Shown here one piece after another: positions 10,248 through 13,355 of a DNA stretch of 13,355 nucleotides. The stretch lies in the NCBI RefSeq assembly GCF_000003605.2, contig NW_003124893.1:68779-82133 (forward strand), written 5' to 3'. Numbering within the stretch: the stretch's first letter is position 1; each line of letters begins with the position of its first letter. Made by a program: the position numbers and the translations under genes. Origin of the DNA: Saccoglossus kowalevskii. Lineage: Eukaryota; Hemichordata; Enteropneusta; Harrimaniidae. Under the pieces are notes generated by a model. The model was given only the letters and a program-made list of their open reading frames with translations, made no database searches and was not told the DNA's origin.

Positions 10248-10265
10248 TCCAATTAATTAATTGGA
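10248..10265. repeat. 18-bp perfect palindrome
   Basis: TCCAATTAATTAATTGGA is its own reverse complement. It contains TAATTA cores of the kind bound by homeodomain proteins, but in AT-rich DNA such cores are common, so no function is assigned. Confidence 0.6.
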
Positions 10266-10837
10266 ACATGTATTTTCCTTGGGGCACGCTGAAATTGATT
10301 CTACGATTTTGTGACCAACCCTGTCAGGGGTGAACGGAGTATTAGAGGAAAACAGATTGCAACCCCAAATTCATTAAAACGAATCTAGCCACAAGAAACT
10401 TAACGCAAAAAATATTGTAAACCGACCAAAATTTTACCACACTCCATCATGCTGGATGCGCATAATGCATCCCTTATCGATTGCATTCGCATTTCACTGG
10501 ATTGCATTTTATACCAGGCCATCGTTAAACGCACAGGTATCACAGATAAATGGTTGAAACAAGAAAAGAAAAACAGATGCTAGAACCAACCCTTGGAACA
10601 AGCAACGGTCAACAGAAGTAAACGAAATAAACATTACTCGTTACTACTTACTTAACAAAACAGGTTTAGATTTATGTATCGAAATAATAAATTACAGCTA
10701 TTTTCATTCTTTTCTTTTTGCTTCAACTCAGCAGGAATTATTTATTTTAGAAGAAAGTACTTTACGAAAGTGAAGAGCGGAAGTGCTAATTTTTTTGGCT
10801 GCTTCTATACAAAGATTTGATGACAAACGCCCTTTTC

Positions 10838-10884
10838 GCATGGCGCCATTTTGCCTCTAGAGGGCTAGTTGATGACGTCATTGG
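10838..10884. promoter_or_regulatory. Candidate promoter-like motif cluster (CRE, CCAAT, GCCATTTT)
   Basis: A perfect palindromic CRE, TGACGTCA, lies at 10873-10880 and runs straight into ATTGG, the inverted CCAAT box. About 25 bases upstream is ATGGCGCCATTTTGCC, combining a GGCGCC palindrome with a YY1-like GCCATTTT core. Local GC is higher than in the surroundings. These three motifs are common in animal core promoters of broadly expressed genes, but no coding exon is visible nearby, so the target and direction are unknown. Confidence 0.35.
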
Positions 10885-11572
10885 TGAACACTGATTCATT
10901 CTTGCACGTATTTTCCTCTCGCTCGCTTATTGAAAACACCGACCGCTCGTCCAAACACTGATCACTGGGAATACAACGATTATTACCGCTTCAAAGCTAT
11001 GTCACTTTGTGATTTTGGTGCTTGTTCTGATTTTAGCGAATTAAATGTAATATTTTATTTTATGGAAATGGGATAGAAGGGTTACTGTGTACAAATTGAG
11101 AGAGACAAACAGTTTCAATAATGATTGTGAATTTAGTTATGTGAATTCAGCATACATTTGAAATTTAAATTGACTGTGCCATGCCGATGGAGCGTGACTG
11201 TGTTCCTTTTGTATCTAGGTCCGCCCGCCTCTTTCAATAATGATTAGCGAGACAGTTGCGTGAAAAGGGAAATACTGACTCCTTTGGACAGAGAGCAGAG
11301 AAACGATGAAAATGTTGATGTGTTTTTTCCCCAAAAAATAACGATGCCAAAACTACATTGGTCTGGTAAAATTTAACATCAAAATTTAGTCACGATCGGT
11401 GTTTCATATCCCTCGTACGGCCAAATGACGTCCAGTATTGATTTTGAAATTATTGTCTAGGCGCTTTTAACATGTTCGTCTGAAGACAACTGATAATATC
11501 CGTTTCATTTCAAATTCAAACATGTGATGCTAAACCCTTTGATAAGCAAATTTAACTCATGACATGCTGCGA

Positions 11573-11598
11573 TAAAAAAAAAACACAAAAAAAAAACA
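11573..11598. repeat. Interrupted poly-A tract
   Basis: Two A runs are separated by CAC. It could be simple repeat expansion or the tail of an old retroposed sequence; no body of such an element is recognisable beside it. Confidence 0.6.
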
Positions 11599-12167
11599 CA
11601 TTTATTTCTTACCCATAATATGATTGCTTCATCTGTAGGGCTGCAAAGATTGAAATGCAAAATTTAGGGGAAATTATTTATTACTAGGGTTATCATTTGG
11701 CATAGTCTAAATACAAAATTGGAGTGCAGTGTGCATCTTGAATGAGGTTCGCAGTAGTCATTGCCAACGTTTACCGCTGTATTTGCATCCCCTGACGGCG
11801 GAATTTAACCCATAAAACCGGAACGGTCATAATATTCAGCACTTTGATTGATCTGAACATTCCACAAGAAATGGACTATTTACAATACTTTCACTCAATT
11901 ATTCTCAGGGCCAGTCATGCCATGCTCAACCATGTGTTGTTTTTAAAATAGTCTTTTCTTTGGGTGATTTTGGATTAGTTAGATATGTGGGATATTTCAT
12001 GACATTTCTGATTATTTTCAAATTGAGGATATGCACAAACCATTATGCAATATCTTCGTCCTGCCATCATATCGATAGAATTGCTAGCAATCTAAGTATT
12101 ATATTGCTAAACTGCTTTTACTTGGTGTTCAGAATGATTTCACAAATCATAGCTAATTTGTCATTCC

Positions 12168-12183
12168 TTCTTTGATTACAATA
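12168..12183. repeat. 16-bp inverted copy of the foldback element tip
   Basis: TTCTTTGATTACAATA here is the exact reverse complement of TATTGTAATCAAAGAA at 12269-12284 in the left arm of the element below. The similarity stops at the edges. It lies 85 bp outside the tip and could be a solo terminus or part of a longer, diverged left end. Confidence 0.7.
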
Positions 12184-12257
12184 GCGTATAGCGAGGACTT
12201 TTTAATTTAAATCGATTGTACCATGTCATATCGCTCGTCCGGACATGGGCGTTGTCT

Positions 12258-12365
12258 GAATTCAAGCTTATTGTAATCAAAGAAACAAAACGAAACGGGA
12301 TAACACACATAATGAAAATTAAATGATGTGAAAATGGGTTTTACACACACAATATCTACAAAATA
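12258..12365 (+). repeat. Left terminal inverted repeat
   Basis: It pairs with 13007-13170 read on the opposite strand. The inner edge, GGGTTTTACACACACAATAT, also resembles the start of the 172-bp unit (GGGTCTTACACGTACAATAT), so the arm and the array overlap in sequence. Confidence 0.8.
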
Positions 12366-13006
12366 TTTGCCGAATATAACAATATTTAATCAGTTAAATT
12401 GTTCGTTTCGCTAATTACAGATAACCCACAATCTGTAATCAGCGAAACAAGGGTCTTACACGTACAATATCTACAACTGTCGGTGGAAACTTGACCAGTA
12501 TATTGACCTTTCAGTCATGTATATAACGACATAAAACATTTGCCGAAAATAACAATATTTAATTAGTAAATGGTTCGTTTCGCTAATTACAGATAACCAA
12601 AAATCTGTAATTAGCGAAACAAGGGTTTAACACATACAATATTTACAACTGTCGGTCAAAACTTGACCAGTATATTGACCTTTCAGTAATGTATATAACG
12701 ACATATAACATTTGCCGAAAATAACAATATTTAATCAGTAAATGGTTCGTTTCGCTAATTACAGATAATCAAAAATCTGTAATCAGCGAAACAAAGGTCT
12801 TACACGTACAATATTCACAATTGTCGGGCGAAACTTGACCAGTATATTCACCTTTCAGTAATGTATATAACGACATAAAACATTTGCCGAAAATAAAAAT
12901 ATTTAATTAGTAAATGGTTCGTGTCGCTAATTACAGATAATCCGAAATCTATAATCAGCGAAACAAGGGTCTTACATGCACAACTGTCGGACAAAACTTG
13001 ACCAGT
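12336..13006. repeat. 172-bp tandem array, three full and two partial units
   Basis: The element CTAATTACAG recurs at 12411, 12583, 12755 and 12927, an exact period of 172 bp. Full units run about 12449-12620, 12621-12792 and 12793-12964. The first, partial unit (12336-12448) lacks about 57 bp between its ACAATATCTAC and TTTGCCGAA segments, and the last stops after CTTGACCAGTA. Units share an AACTGTCGG segment, an ACTTGACCAGTATATTGACC-like segment (diverged in places), a TATATAACGACATA segment, and a hairpin. Confidence 0.9.
12405..12964. repeat. Four phased 44-bp hairpins, one per unit
   Basis: Hairpins lie at 12405-12448, 12577-12620, 12749-12792 and 12921-12964. Each has 18-base arms and an 8-base loop. 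The left arm is GTTTCGCTAATTACAGAT. The second copy is perfectly paired, the first and third have one mismatch, and the fourth has three. Loops differ (AACCCACA, AACCAAAA, AATCAAAA, AATCCGAA), so arms are better kept than loops. Confidence 0.9.
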
Positions 13007-13170
13007 AAATAGTTTGTAAATATTGTGCGTATAAAACCCATGTTCACTGATCACAGTTTAATTTTCATTATGTGTGTTATCCCGTTACGTTTCGTTTCGT
13101 TTCTTCGATTACAACTCAGACTCGTAATACAATGTATTACGAGTCTGAGATTACAATAAGCCCAGAATTC
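13007..13170 (-). repeat. Right terminal inverted repeat, carrying a nested insertion
   Basis: It is the reverse complement of the left arm. It is longer because 42 bp (a 35-bp palindrome plus one copy of a 7-bp duplication) interrupt it at 13108-13156. Confidence 0.8.
13108..13156. mobile_element. 35-bp perfect palindrome with 7-bp direct duplication
   Basis: CTCAGACTCGTAATAC (13115-13130), a three-base AAT centre, and GTATTACGAGTCTGAG (13134-13149) form a hairpin with 16 paired bases. ATTACAA flanks it at 13108-13114 and 13150-13156. The left arm of the host element has only one copy of the matching sequence (TTGTAAT, 12271-12277) and no palindrome, so the left arm acts as an internal empty-site control. 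Confidence 0.8.
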
Positions 13171-13355
13171 CCACGGGTGACGCCTGTATTGAAACAAAGC
13201 AAAACGTATCTTCACGTTGCTATCAACAAGCGTGGTTTCTAAAACAACTTATACGAGTGTCGCTTTTAACAAGTATGTGGTACATGTTCAGCTGATAGTG
13301 TATTTTACCACGTGTGCTGTTATTATTCGTAAAACATTGTCACCTGTGACATTTT
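13171..13355. other. Unannotated flank
   Basis: AT-rich sequence to the window end. No ORF, RNA gene or repeat is recognised. Confidence 0.5.

Larger units (their letters stand above)
10170..12257. other. Non-coding DNA, possibly including a promoter-like segment
   Basis: No coding region is supported. The longest open stretch (11960-12175, 71 codons) is hydrophobic only because it is AT-rich and shows no domain. The stretch holds the palindrome at 10248, the motif cluster at 10838-10884, an A-rich tract at 11573-11598, and a repeated TTTCAATAATGATT (11113-11126 and 11232-11245). A first exon of an unseen gene cannot be excluded. Confidence 0.5.
12258..13170. mobile_element. Foldback-type non-autonomous element with 172-bp internal tandem repeats
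   Basis: The two ends are long inverted repeats. A 30-bp core matches perfectly (12294-12323 against the reverse complement of 13057-13086), and similarity extends outward through GCTTATTGTAATC to a GAATTC at each edge and inward through CACAATATYTACAAA. Arms are roughly 108 bp on the left and 122 bp on the right after excluding a later insertion. Between them lie about four copies of a 172-bp unit. GAATTC at 12258-12263 and 13165-13170 is palindromic, so it may be the element tip or a 6-bp target duplication. There is no protein. Similar layouts are known: Drosophila foldback elements, and bivalve elements of the pearl type with arrays of about 160 bp. I cannot assign this one to either. Confidence 0.8.

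Noticed and set aside
12336-13006. CRISPR array as an explanation of the periodic hairpin repeats
   Set aside because: Period of 172 bp, near-identical whole units and no variable spacers; it is a tandem repeat inside a transposable element of a eukaryote-like genome.

Overview
The window looks like non-coding nuclear DNA from an animal, most likely a marine invertebrate. It holds no intact gene and no operon-like packing. Stop-rich AT-rich sequence makes up most of it, broken by several inserted repeats. The DIRS-type retroelement remnant and the short inverted-repeat elements fit a mollusc, hemichordate, lancelet or similar genome, but the sequence alone does not fix the phylum.

Layout. 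Bases 1-4640 are AT-rich with no supportable exon; they could be intron, long 3' UTR or intergenic DNA. Bases 4640-5104 are more GC-rich and contain a 44-bp hairpin; they may be the decayed left flank of the next element. Bases 5105 to about 8366 are a heavily decayed DIRS-like retrotransposon on the + strand: a gag-like ORF in several frames, then only the N-terminal start of the reverse transcriptase, then a near-complete but broken tyrosine recombinase, then a 3' terminal region. The rest of RT, plus RNase H and the methyltransferase-like domain usual in this order, is missing at a sharp junction near 6780-6812. A second insertion of about 211 bp, flanked by TGTGG, splits the recombinase.

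Downstream lie a MITE-like element with about 55-60-bp terminal inverted repeats (8550-8874), AT-rich DNA, a compact 119-bp inverted-repeat element with a 9-bp imperfect target duplication (10033-10169), and a possible promoter-like cluster (CRE, CCAAT, GCCATTTT) near 10838-10884.

The most striking structure is at 12258-13170. This is a foldback-type non-autonomous element with inverted ends of more than 100 bp around about four copies of a 172-bp tandem unit. Every unit carries an 18-8-18 hairpin. A 35-bp perfect palindrome with a 7-bp direct duplication has been inserted into its right arm. No working protein system is encoded here; the interest lies in element architecture and nested insertion history.
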